Part shown: in pieces, positions 34,272 through 44,587 of the stretch | Layout of the letters: each line of letters starts with the position of its first letter | Numbering within the stretch: position 1 is the stretch's first letter | NCBI GenBank assembly: GCA_015680685.1 | Contig: MNCI01021409.1 | Coordinates: 4,435 to 68,434 of the forward strand | Direction of reading: 5' to 3' | Source of the DNA: Gnetum montanum | Taxonomy: Eukaryota; Streptophyta; Gnetopsida; Gnetales; Gnetaceae | Length of the DNA stretch: 64,000 bases | The notes under the pieces: model-generated | The model's database searches: none | The model's input: the letters and a program-made list of their open reading frames with translations, nothing else | What the model was told of the DNA's origin: nothing | Position numbers and translations under genes: made by a program

Positions 34272-36235
34272 TTAGTTTCTATCAGTTGAGCTACAAGTTA
34301 GTTTCTACTAGTTGAGCTTCAAGTTTTAACTCATGTTGCCTTTTTTTGTTGTTTTGTATGCATTATCTATTCATATCTATTACACTTCAAGGAAGTCCTT
34401 AGTATAAAATCATTCACTTCAAAATACAAACAATAACATTGCAATCATCAACAAGTAGTTTGAGATGATTCATCAAGACATGTCTCTTGATTACAAAGAA
34501 TCATAACATCTTAAGAACATAAGCCACATAATTGCTGAAATAGTCTTGTGTGAGAGGAATAAAAATAAATGCAAAAGAAAGAAGAAAAAAATAAAAAATT
34601 ATAAAAAAAACTAGAAAAATAAATGAATTGCAATTATATTAAGACAATGAAAAAGAAGAAGAAGCATGAGTAAGTTAATGATTAAATATTGTTAAAAGAA
34701 AGCAAGTTAATGAAAAACCATCATAACAATTAACAAGTTTTGTAACTCGAGAGTCGAAGGTGTCATCAAGCATCATTTGCTAGAGAAGTAAATGTGAAAA
34801 GTAAAACTCAGGAGTAACTCATGATCTAGTTTCCTAAAGAGGAACTGAAGATCATAGTTTAAAACAAACATAAACCTAATCCAATTTCTTAAACAAAAAG
34901 AGAAGATCACCCAGGATGCTTCATTGGAGTATAAAGGAGCTAAAAGAAAGTGTAGCCAAGTGTACATGTAGTTCAAATGTAAAACAAATGGCCAAGGATG
35001 ACTATAGTCTCCATTTTAAGCCCAACAACTAAAGTTACAAGTTATTTATGATGTTCATAAACATAATTATTAAAAAGTAAGTTATTACAAATAATTAAGT
35101 TAAATTAAATATGGATTAAGTTCTTAACCTCTTTGGATATATTAAGGTTTTTAGTTGATGTAAAACCAAACTCTAACAATATTTCATGCCTACGATGTTT
35201 AGCCTATAGGTTTGCTATTATGTAATTGCTTCTAGATCCCCCTAAGGTGCTTTGTACGTATTCATTTTTTGTTACCTAAAAATATTTTCTTTTTCATTTA
35301 GCCCTCAAAAGAAAAAATTCAAAAAAATAATGTGTGAAGGTACCATAACCCAGAATGTAAAGTGATAAGTAATGAAATAAGAGATTGAATTATGATTAGA
35401 AAGCACAAACTGCCAATGCACAGATGATTTTAAAGCTTATTTTCATTTTTGATTTTTGTATTTTTTCAACTTTCTATAAAATGTAAAGTTACCTAAAGGT
35501 AAAATGGAAGTTGTATTATAAGCAAATGTGAAGTTACCTAAAGGTAAAATGGGAGTAATGTTGAAAAAAATTGTTTTACACCCTAACAAACTTGCTATAA
35601 AAATATTTTAGGCTAAATAGATAATGCAATGAGGAAAATTTGGTTGGAGTGCAATCATTCAAAACAAATAAGAGTAAAATTGAATTGAAAGAAATCAAAA
35701 TTGATTTACATTTAACAAAATTACTCTAAATAGGTAATACAATTACATGACAAGGTGTTCAATTTTTGGTTGTGAGACACATTTGTTGGCACCCTTCATG
35801 GTGGTAAGCAATGTATAGAATCCATCTTTATTATATATTTAAGTTGATATTTATAAAGTAAATTGTTTTTAAAGAAAATGAGATGGGGGATAACTTCATC
35901 AATATCTATTCTAAGCCTAAATATGAAATGAAGAGGATTAGTGTTAGGTTGACAACCAACTTTCAAATGTCATACATGACTTCTTTTTTGGATCTTGTAG
36001 ATGCTAGGGCATTCACACAATGTAATATGCAATACTTACCACCTGGTTACTATGAAAAATGGGCAAAGACTTACTAGGGCATCCTTTAAAAACAACATGC
36101 AATGGACAACATTCTTATAGAAGCTTGGAAAGTACAAGGAAATATAGGAGTGTCATGACCAACAAAAATATTTAACAAAATTTTTGAATGATGGAGAAAT
36201 GTCAAATAATTGAAGAAAAAGCATTGGTGTTCCCA
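34272..36235. other. AT-rich spacer, nothing firmly recognised
   Basis: No transposon protein or RNA gene that I can support. A 45-bp direct duplication (35479-35557, around AAGTTACCTAAAGGTAAAAT) is present. The open frame 35883-36077 (64 codons) leads towards the LINE RT region but has no motif I recognise. Confidence 0.5.
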
Positions 36236-37331
36236 TCACAAAAATAAAGGAAATATGCAAAATTGTGTAAACTATAGAGGAATCAATCTAATGGTTCATA
36301 CTTTGAAGCTTTGGGAGAAAGTCATTGGGTAGCATCTTAGACTTGAATCAATAATTTCATAAAATTAATTTGGATTTATGCTAGGTAGATCTACTATAGA
36401 GCTTATTTTCTTGATATAACAATTGATGGAGAAATTTAGAAAATATAGAGAAAATATACATTTTATCTTCATTGATTTCGAAAAAGCATATGATAGAGTG
36501 TCTAGAGATATTATTTGGTAGGGCTTTGAGAGAAAAAAAAAACATCTTTACTAAATATATTAAAGTAATTCAATACATGTGTGAAAGAGCTACCACTAAA
36601 ATGAGAATAGCTTGTGGAATATCTAATTTTCTACTCACAATAGGTCTACTTAGCCTATACTTATTTGTCATTGTCATGAGTAAATGAACAAAGTAAATAC
36701 AACATGAAATCCCTTGGTGTATGCTTTTACAAATGATATTGTGTTGGTGGATATAACTCTACAAAAAAATTATTCTAAAAAGAAGAATTAGAAACATGTT
36801 CTAGAGTTAAAAGGCTTAAAAATTAGTAGAAGTAAGAATATATGGCACATAATTTCAATAATAACCTAAATAGCAATGAAATAGAAATGATAATTCAAAG
36901 CCAAAAAGTTCCCCATTACAAATAGTTACAATACCTAGGATTAATACTTCAATCATATGGTAAAATTAATAAAGATAAAGATTGATGTAGGATAGTTAAA
37001 ATGTAGATAAGCTAGTGGTGTTCCATGTGATGGAAGAATCTCATTAAGACTAAATAAAAATGTTTACATGATAACAATCACACCTACTATCTTATATGAT
37101 GTTGAATGTTGTGTAGTATAAAATAGGCATGAATAATAAGTCAATGTGGTAGAATTTTGAATGGTTAGATGGATTGTAAATGTCACTAGAAGAGATAAAC
37201 CACAAAATATAGATATTTGATAAAGATTTGGAGTAGATTCTATTTTAGATAAGTTATAAGAATGACATCTTAGATAGGTTGGACATGTGCAAAGAAGATT
37301 AGATAACAATCCTATAAAGAATATTGTTGCA
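36236..37331 (+). pseudogene. LINE-type reverse transcriptase relic
   Basis: Broken plus-strand frames give the non-LTR RT order: NCVNYRGINLMVHTLKLWEK (about 36260), FGFMLGRSTIELIFLI (about 36370), the FIDFEKAYDRVSRDIIW box (about 36466-36520), a YLFVI segment, then an IPWCML-x-IVLVDI-like region where the catalytic ADD has been lost to frameshift. Later come GRLRYLGLIL-like, ECC and RWVGHVQRR-like segments to about 37320. The order and words are typical of plant L1-type LINE RTs. It is cut at 37332-37339 by a gypsy LTR. The endonuclease is not seen. Confidence 0.8.
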
Positions 37332-37338
37332 TCACTGA

Positions 37339-37729
37339 TGAGTAATCGGTATACCCTATGCCCAACCATATGAATCACAAGCATGTACTAGTAATCTAGT
37401 CAAATTCCATAGACTTAGTTCATAAGTTTGCCCATAGTTGTAAACTGTGAATTAAGGGGTCATGTGATCATTCTCTTCATAACTCACACTTATGCTATTT
37501 GTGTATATGGTTAAATGTAAGTTAATGATTATGATATTTATTTTTGTTGGTATTTTTATATCTTTCTATCCTAAGTGTAAGGTGAATAAATGAATGTTTA
37601 ATGATTTACTATTTAACTACTCATCTATTCTAGTGACTAACTATCCTATCATAAGTAGTCATTCTCACTTACCATACACATCCCAAACTAATATTAATGC
37701 TACTGGGTTATCAAGTGGTAATTATTGGG
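37339..37729 (-). repeat. LTR fragment, G3/G4 family
   Basis: Strongly similar to 19850-20240 and, less so, to 39154-39560. Its left end (CTGATGAGTAATCGGTATACC) is the 3' end of a minus-oriented LTR. It stops near GGTAATTATTGGG, so roughly the upstream half is gone. Confidence 0.82.
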
Positions 37730-37734
37730 CATAC

Positions 37735-37934
37735 CAAGGATGAATCGTATGGAAATAACAAGTTGTGTATATCCAACACTGAACTTAGCCAAAATGAAAA
37801 TTGCAAAGGGTCATGATGAAGAATTATGGGACCATATGGAAGAAGCAAAGACCATTGAAATATATTTCTATATAAACCCTATTCCAAAACATGGATGCTA
37901 TGAGTTTGAATTTGCCTCTTATGGAGAGTACTAG
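37735..37934 (+). repeat. segment shared, inverted, with 14100-14262
   Basis: The reverse complement of 37745-37925 matches 14100-14262 and 32290-32445 at most positions (for example CCATGTTTTGGAATAGGGTT). Here it reads as an open frame with EELWDHMEEAKTIEIYF, the best preserved of the three, but I do not recognise a domain. Its repeated presence next to integrase ends suggests part of an element 3' region. Confidence 0.6.
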
Positions 37935-38285
37935 TTGCAAAGAAAAAACTAAGAGTTATGCACCTCCTCAACAATCACAAAGTATAGGATCAAATTTCTT
38001 TAAATTTTATTTCTTAGGTTTTATTAAAGATGTAAGTCACACACTTTATTAAGTATACAAGACAATTTTTGTTTAGGTAACAATACTGTACTCATTTATG
38101 ATTCTAGATGGTAACTTCTTCCAAGTTTCTTTGTTAGTTTTTATTAAAAGTGTAAGTCTCACATTTTAATAAGTATATATAGGATTTAGTACTTATTTAC
38201 CCTTATGTCATTAAAATCCTGTTAGAGTGATCTAATTGAGTAGCTTTGGAGTTTCTTTTAAAGGATTTATTTCTTTATTTCTTTT
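37935..38285. other. spacer before G4
   Basis: Contains two loosely matching copies of a GTTTTATTAAA-GATGTAAGTC-ACACTTTATTAAGTAT motif (about 38015 and 38140). Nothing coding. Confidence 0.4.
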
Positions 38286-39986
38286 TGATTAGTCATGTTT
38301 TGCAAGGCTGCAATGTCGAGTATCCGATATTAGGGATATAATGTCAGGTATATGATATTAGGGCACAACCTTCAATGTCAGGCATCTGATATCACCCCTT
38401 TCATGCTAGCCTATAAATACCACACTTGGGTGCACATTTGAGGGATAGATTTTAGATAGCTTTTGCATAGATTTCAGAGTAGTCAAAATTTTGTTAGTTT
38501 GTTTTCTAGTGCATGCCCACAGTGTGATGTTAAGTGATTGTATGACATCCTTATTCAAGTGTGATGTACTTGGATGTGTTACATGATCAGTAATAAAGAT
38601 CAAGATTACATTCATCATTGTAGCGTCCACTTAGATTTATTATTGCTTTTAATTACGTAAATGTTTACTCTTTTCCTTAGTTAATGTTTTCATTTATTGT
38701 TCTTTATTATTCTTGTCATTAAGCAAAGTGAGTACGAATAATTGTGAGTGCGTAAGTGTAATTACTTGGTAGCCCAACAATGTATCGTTTGGTATGTCCA
38801 ATGACGTATGCTTGGTTATCCTAGTGGTAGTTATGCGACATCCAAGGCATGTGTGGATAATTAGGGATGGATACTCCTCACACGAAGTCTAGTTTAGATT
38901 TTACTTTCCATTGTTACTTAGTTTAATTAATTAATCTCTTTGTTATCATTAGGAGTAGCTTAGGTCTAGACAACATTAAGAATCACATTCCTCACTCTGG
39001 AGTAAATCATACATGATAAAGCTACCACTAGTCCAAGTGGAAAGACAGAGAACTATGATTAGGGCATAATGATTTAGATACACAACTAGTCCCATCTACA
39101 AAATTTGACTAGATCATGCGTGAATACTTGTGATTCATATGGTTGGGCATAGGTGATGAGTAGTGAGGTATCCCTATGCTCAACCATACGAATACAAGAG
39201 TACACACACGATCTAGTAGAATTCCAAGGACTAAGTGCTTATGCACCTTTGTGGAATAAGGAGGGGTTAGTCAATCATTATCTTCCCAAGTTTACTTGTA
39301 TAGCATGATTCTATGGTTAAGTAAAATTGAGGTACATGATTTTTATCGTTTTTAAGTTTTTATGTCCTAGTGCTACAAATGGAGTAGAGAGATAACTATG
39401 TAACTAATTTTAATTTAACTACTTAACTATGCTTTAACTAGTCCTAACACTAGCATCCATTCTCACTTGTCGTACACATCCTAAACTAGTGCAACACTAC
39501 TGGGATTACCAAATGCTAATCATTATTGGGTTACTACGTGTTACATGCATGCTTGAAGTGATTGTACTAAGTGTGCTTACTTAGGAGAGTTGTAGGGTGA
39601 GAGAGAGGACATTAATTAACTAAGGAAAGCATTAAGTAATAGTAATTAACATTAATTAATCTATTTTTAATGCTACAAGGTTTATCACAAAGTTCGTCTT
39701 TATTATCGTACACAAGGTGTGCTTAGGTACACAATGCTCGAATAACAATGTATTCACTTTATGACTCCTATTGTGGGCACTCAGAAATAATTCTATCTCT
39801 GGAAAGGGAAAAAGGCAAGAGTTTAGGTAAGGGACTAACACTAACTATGCAAACCAAGTGTGCCTGCCTCTTATTTATAGGCAATGAGGAAGGCCCCAAT
39901 ATCGTGTACATGATATCACTTAGAAGGCTCCGATATCACGTACATGATATTATGGCTCATTAGTAGGGGTACCTTGCTGCTCATCA
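38286..39986 (+). repeat. G4 5' LTR (split by a solo LTR)
   Basis: Host LTR pieces are 38286-39153 and 39968-39986, together 887 bp, close to the 893 bp of the G3 LTR. It starts TGATTAGTCATG and ends TGCTCATCA just before the primer site. U3 holds three units of an AATGTC...TATC..GATAT motif (38311-38398), then a TATA box TATAAATA at 38412-38419. Confidence 0.86.
39154..39962 (-). repeat. solo LTR inserted in the G4 5' LTR
   Basis: A reverse-oriented LTR of the same family, 809 bp, from TGATGAGTAGTGAGG to ATGGCTCATTA. It is flanked by ATAGG (39149-39153) and GTAGG (39963-39967), a 5-bp target duplication with one mismatch. Its TATA box on the minus strand is at 39872-39879. U3 carries two copies of a GATATC-ATGTAC-GATAT unit (about 39897-39955). 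A solo LTR arises by recombination between two LTRs of a complete element. Confidence 0.87.
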
Positions 39987-40005
39987 TTGATGTTGTTGCT
40001 AGGGA
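39987..40005 (+). promoter_or_regulatory. G4 primer-binding site
   Basis: TTGATGTTGTTGCTAGGGA directly after the LTR end, of the TGGCGCCGTTGCCGGGGA type (tRNA-Asp, Athila/Tat). The site is decayed but in the right place. Confidence 0.75.
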
Positions 40006-40111
40006 TGGTGTTATTTATCTAGATTAGTTATATTATACACAATCATTGTAAATGAATTAATGATATATTTTTCAAAAAATATTAAATCACACACATCATC
40101 AACTAAAAATA

Positions 40112-42530
40112 ATGTCTCTTTCACAAGGAAGTGCCAATGCATTGTATAGCAATAACATTCATTGGAGAACTAACAAGATATATGTTGAAGAAAATTGGAG
40201 TAAACAACCTTATGCAGGGATCTCATATGTACATGATCATTTCCACAACACTCAAGAACTACATTTACCTAAGGTAGAAAACCCTAGAGGAGATGAAGTA
40301 AGTCCCGAACTAAGGGAGGCCTCAAGGCCTAGGACCATCTCAAAAGCCTAGAAACAATAAATCAAAGGACTATGGGGAATACCATAGAAGCCACGACAAT
40401 CCTTCTAGTTCCTCATCTTCCTCTTCATCTTCAACATATAGATTTGATAAAGATAAACATAGGTATAGAGACAAAGCTTCACTAAGGGGTCAAAATAAAA
40501 ATAGAAATCAAACCCATAGGAAAAATCAAAGACATCAAAATGAAAATAGAGAAAATTGTCACCATCAAACAAATAAAAATAGAAATTTTCATTACAACAT
40601 GTCTGATGATGATGAATCCTTATTGACCACTAAGAGCTTGATGCAAATCATAGAGGTAGTTAAGATACCCCATGGGCATTGTAGGGAAAGTTTCCTACCT
40701 AGGCTTGATGTGAATAATATCCCTAAATTTGTGGGAGGCTATGATTTAGATCCAAAAAATTATTTACAAGCCTTCCATGATACCTGTGTGTTATACAACA
40801 TTAAAAGTGGGTGGTAGAAGCTTAAGCTCTTTCCTAGGACTCTAATCAATAGAGCCAAAGTGTGGTATAGATCATTGAATCCAAATTTAATTCAATGGTG
40901 GTTCACCATGCTGGAATTCTTCAACAAGAAATACCAAACCTATGCAAGGCTATCCAACCTAAGGAACCAAATCCAAGAATGGAAACAAAAACAACATGAA
41001 CCCTTGGACATGGCCCTAGATAGATATTATTCCCTATTGAATAGATGCCTAGGCCATGATTTTTTTGAGGAAGAGTGACTTTTCCACATCATAGATTGGC
41101 TTCATAATGAAATGAGGTTGGATGTATGCTCTAGGTCAATTATATGAGCTATGAACCCATCAAATCCAAGATCTAATAAAGCATGTGGTAAAAGAAGAAG
41201 AAGATCTATGAAAATGGGAGAATGTTGAGAAATATCATTGGGATCCAACTCTTCAAAAGAAGCAAGTCCACATCCATGGTAAGGAGAGAGAAGTAGCTCT
41301 CAATAGGATAATTCCACAACAAACCTTATCAATATAGAAATTTATTAACAAACTTGAAGCAAAGTTTGATAGGATGTCTAACTGGAAAAATGAGAAAGTT
41401 AAAACTTTTGTAGAAACCATAGAGGAAATGATAATGCAAAATAAATTAAGTGATCATAATAAATAGAGGAAGAAGAACTAAGAAACAACTAGGAACACTT
41501 ATCAATGAACAAGGAAAATGATTGAAGAAAAAGAGGATATAGGCTCAACCATAGACAAAGATGATGGATGTGACATCTACATATATGATCACCTAAAGGG
41601 CTATTGTCTAGTCATCTTGCATCTACATGAGTATTGGGCATTTAAATTAAATCCCAAGTTCATATAGAAGCACATGCCTAGGAAATTACCTTTTTCATAA
41701 GGTAATTACAGGTAGTCCTACAACCAATCGTACTATCCTAGGGAGACTTCATACTAGCCTCAAAACTACCATCAAATGTAGTGATGAAACCCATAGTCAT
41801 GGGGGAGGCCATCACCAAACCAGCCATACCCTAATTACTAGTTGAACCTATATGGTTATTATGTTCAACAACCTAGTTTTCCACGTAGTTCTACATCCTC
41901 TACTTCAAATTGGTACTATCACTTTCCCAAGTATCATCAACCAATGACATCTCTTGAAAGATCACCACCTTACACCTTTTACTCTCCATCCTATCCTTGA
42001 TATTATCATACTCCATCCCATCACATATCACTTCCAGCAACATAGGAAGGTTCAGCACCACAATATCTACAAATAAATGCCACTTATGTTGCAAATGTGC
42101 ATAGACATGCTAACGCTAGTAGGTTCTCATCATAATCTCAACAATGTTTTTTCTTTAGGACAACTCCCATGCATAAGTGTAACACTCATGGACCTAGCAC
42201 ATCATCCAAACCAACACAATTCTAATCTAGTGCAATGCCTTTCCTTTTACAACCAACATCTTCTGATCCTACACAAGGGCCACCATCCATCGTTACTTCA
42301 ACACCTAATAAAAGTAATGAATCTAGCATTGTAAAGAGACAAAAGAATCCATGCATACCTTATAGGGATCATAGGTGCAATTGTGAGGTAGACATTTGCT
42401 ACATGGACACAACTCATACTCTGACCCACTGTACATTTAACAACCAAGTATGTGAACAACAATTTGTCTACATAGCCATCACTAAACCAAGAGACACCCA
42501 GTGGCTTGGAAATGAAATGTTAACACTATT
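40112..42530 (+). pseudogene. G4 gag and start of protease region
   Basis: The first ATG (40112) opens 79 codons; after a stop the frame shifts. Then come a Ser run, a basic Arg/Lys/His/Asn-rich stretch (about 40440-40590), an acidic SDDDESLLTTKSLMQI box at 40602, and the gag core: IPKFVGGYDLDPKNYLQAFH, AKVWYRSLNPNLIQWWFTML, FFNKKYQTYARLSNLRNQI, EPLDMALDRYYSLLNRCLGH (to 41078). Degenerate sequence continues to about 42340. 42351-42530 matches the end of the G5 protease region (CACCCAGTGGCT). Gag builds the particle. No zinc knuckle is clear. Confidence 0.85.
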
Positions 42531-43963
42531 TTACAAATGCATGGTGCCCATCTACCCACTTATTAATTCTTATCATAGTCAAATGCTTAGTTGTGGGGGA
42601 AACACCCCATTTTAACATTTAGAATTAATAGATGTTTTTTATCTTTTTGTTTTACAATTTTAATTAATTTTCTTATTTCTTGATACAAATTTTTCCTATC
42701 CTTTCAACTTTTTCCATATTTTTTTTTCATTCACTTTGTTAAGAATCTTACTTATGAACAAAATGATCATGTATCACATTGAGGTGAGGTTTTCTCTATG
42801 TTGTCAAGTCATAAGGGATTGATTGTTTGGACAATGAGACCACATCATCCATCCATCCATTCCATTAATAAGAGGTTTTTTCCTTGGTCATAATGATATT
42901 ATTTTCCATCATCAAACTAAAAATAAACTTGTAATCATTGTGCCTAGATAGAAAAATGCAGAACCAAGGGGGAATGTGAAGGGAGTGACATCAAGGAGAT
43001 TTGTGAATTCTCTTTGACCACTTCTATATGTTCTATCATGTTTCTTAGGTTGTAATTATATCCTTGTAGATTTACAAAAAATGGGAGTAAGTAGTAAAAT
43101 AAAAAGGCACTAAATAAATTTCTAAGGATCCTAATGGAAGGAGATGTCACCCATGCTTGAAGGTTGGCAATTTACTAGATTCCAAAAAAGAAAGAAAGAG
43201 AAAAGAAGTGTTATGAATAAACTCCTTCCTTGGACAAAACACCAAGTGATACTACTCCTTACAATGGTGGTAGTCTTACGGTTGTCAGTCAAAGCGATGA
43301 AGCAATGCAATGTGATTAGAACATGGTATGGACTTGGTTTGAATCTTGGAAAGAAGGACTAATGATTACCTTAACCATTAATAATACACATCTTATGTTC
43401 TATGCCTATGGTAAGACATCTTATGTTCTAATTTCTACAATCCTTTCTAAAATCCATCTCATCTCATTATCTATATGATCATAACTAGTGGTTTTGTGTA
43501 ACATAGAATTATTTTCTCAAATTGGTGGTTTTAACATGTGTGTTGTTTTTAGAGGTATGCATTACATTCAACCCCTTTGGTGCCTATGAACATATTTAGG
43601 TGTGGTTATACAATGGAATTCAAGGCTAAAGCCTACTTTGGGGAGGATCCACTTGTATAACTATTGTGACTTGTACTTTTTTGACACAACCACATCATCT
43701 TTAACATTCCAAGTGACTAAAATCATACACTAAACACCTTTCCTTATCATATAACCAATCTATTTTACACCATGAATCTAATACCCCTTTTCTTGTATCT
43801 TCTAAAGCTTTAATACCCATGACTTAGTCTTCTAACACTTTTAGTTCCTACATATAAATTCTCACTTACCCCAGAACTTTGGATTTGACCTAAAACCCTT
43901 CCATCTATCATAGAGCTTTATTTTCCATGTTGACTACCCTCATAAAATGCAAATTCATGCACC
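42531..43963. other. G4 post-pol spacer with the pol deletion point
   Basis: No pol domain is present. From about 43130 the sequence follows G5 61760 onward (CACCCATGCTT-AAGGT in both), so the deletion joint lies between about 42530 and 43100. 43580-43680 follows G5 62170-62270. A short CATCCATCCATCCATTCC run is at 42848. The open frame 43144-43362 has no domain I recognise. Confidence 0.6.
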
Positions 43964-44038
43964 TTGATATCAACTACTCGATATCGAGTTGGACACAATG
44001 TCTGATATCCAATATCAAGTCCATCAAAACTATATATA
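43964..44038 (+). promoter_or_regulatory. G4 internal promoter-like region
   Basis: Two units of the GATATC motif (including the perfect palindrome CTCGATATCGAG at 43977-43988 and AATGTCTGATATCCAATATC at 43998-44017) stand directly upstream of TATATATA at 44031-44038. The arrangement copies the LTR U3 of the same element (38311-38419), yet it sits inside the element, about 550 bp ahead of ORF-X. G5 has a matching region at 62531-62626. Promoter function is inferred from layout only. Confidence 0.55.
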
Positions 44039-44587
44039 GAACCCCCACAGATTTTCAAAATCCATTATAATTATTTGCAGCTAAGGGAGTTTTTCAATTT
44101 TTCTCTCATGACTAAGAGCTCTATGTAATGAACTTCCACTTGTGATATTTTGCTTCATATTGCTTTGATTTTTGTGGTTTTTGAACTTGTTTAAACCTCA
44201 AGTGTTCAATATAGTTGGGGGAGGGTGCTTGCATGGAAAACTTGCATCAATTTTTTAAAATTTTCTATTGTCCAAAAGGTATTATAAGGATAAGAATGCT
44301 AAAAACCTTAAGTGTTTTAATAAAAAACCAATCGTATGTATGCCAGAAAATCTAATTCTCTCATCCTAGGGATCATAACTATCATTATTAGCCATACATA
44401 AGGAAAAAAAAAATTACAAAGGGTCATAATAGAAGCTAACATTTTTTAGGCATTTTTCTAGAAATTTTCCTATGTTTGATATCATATGAGCTAAAAACTT
44501 AATAGAACTAAGATCATGAGTAAGGTATAAACATGTTCATAATAAATGATAGCACCTTAGTAGCATCAAATCCTTGAATGATTATAG

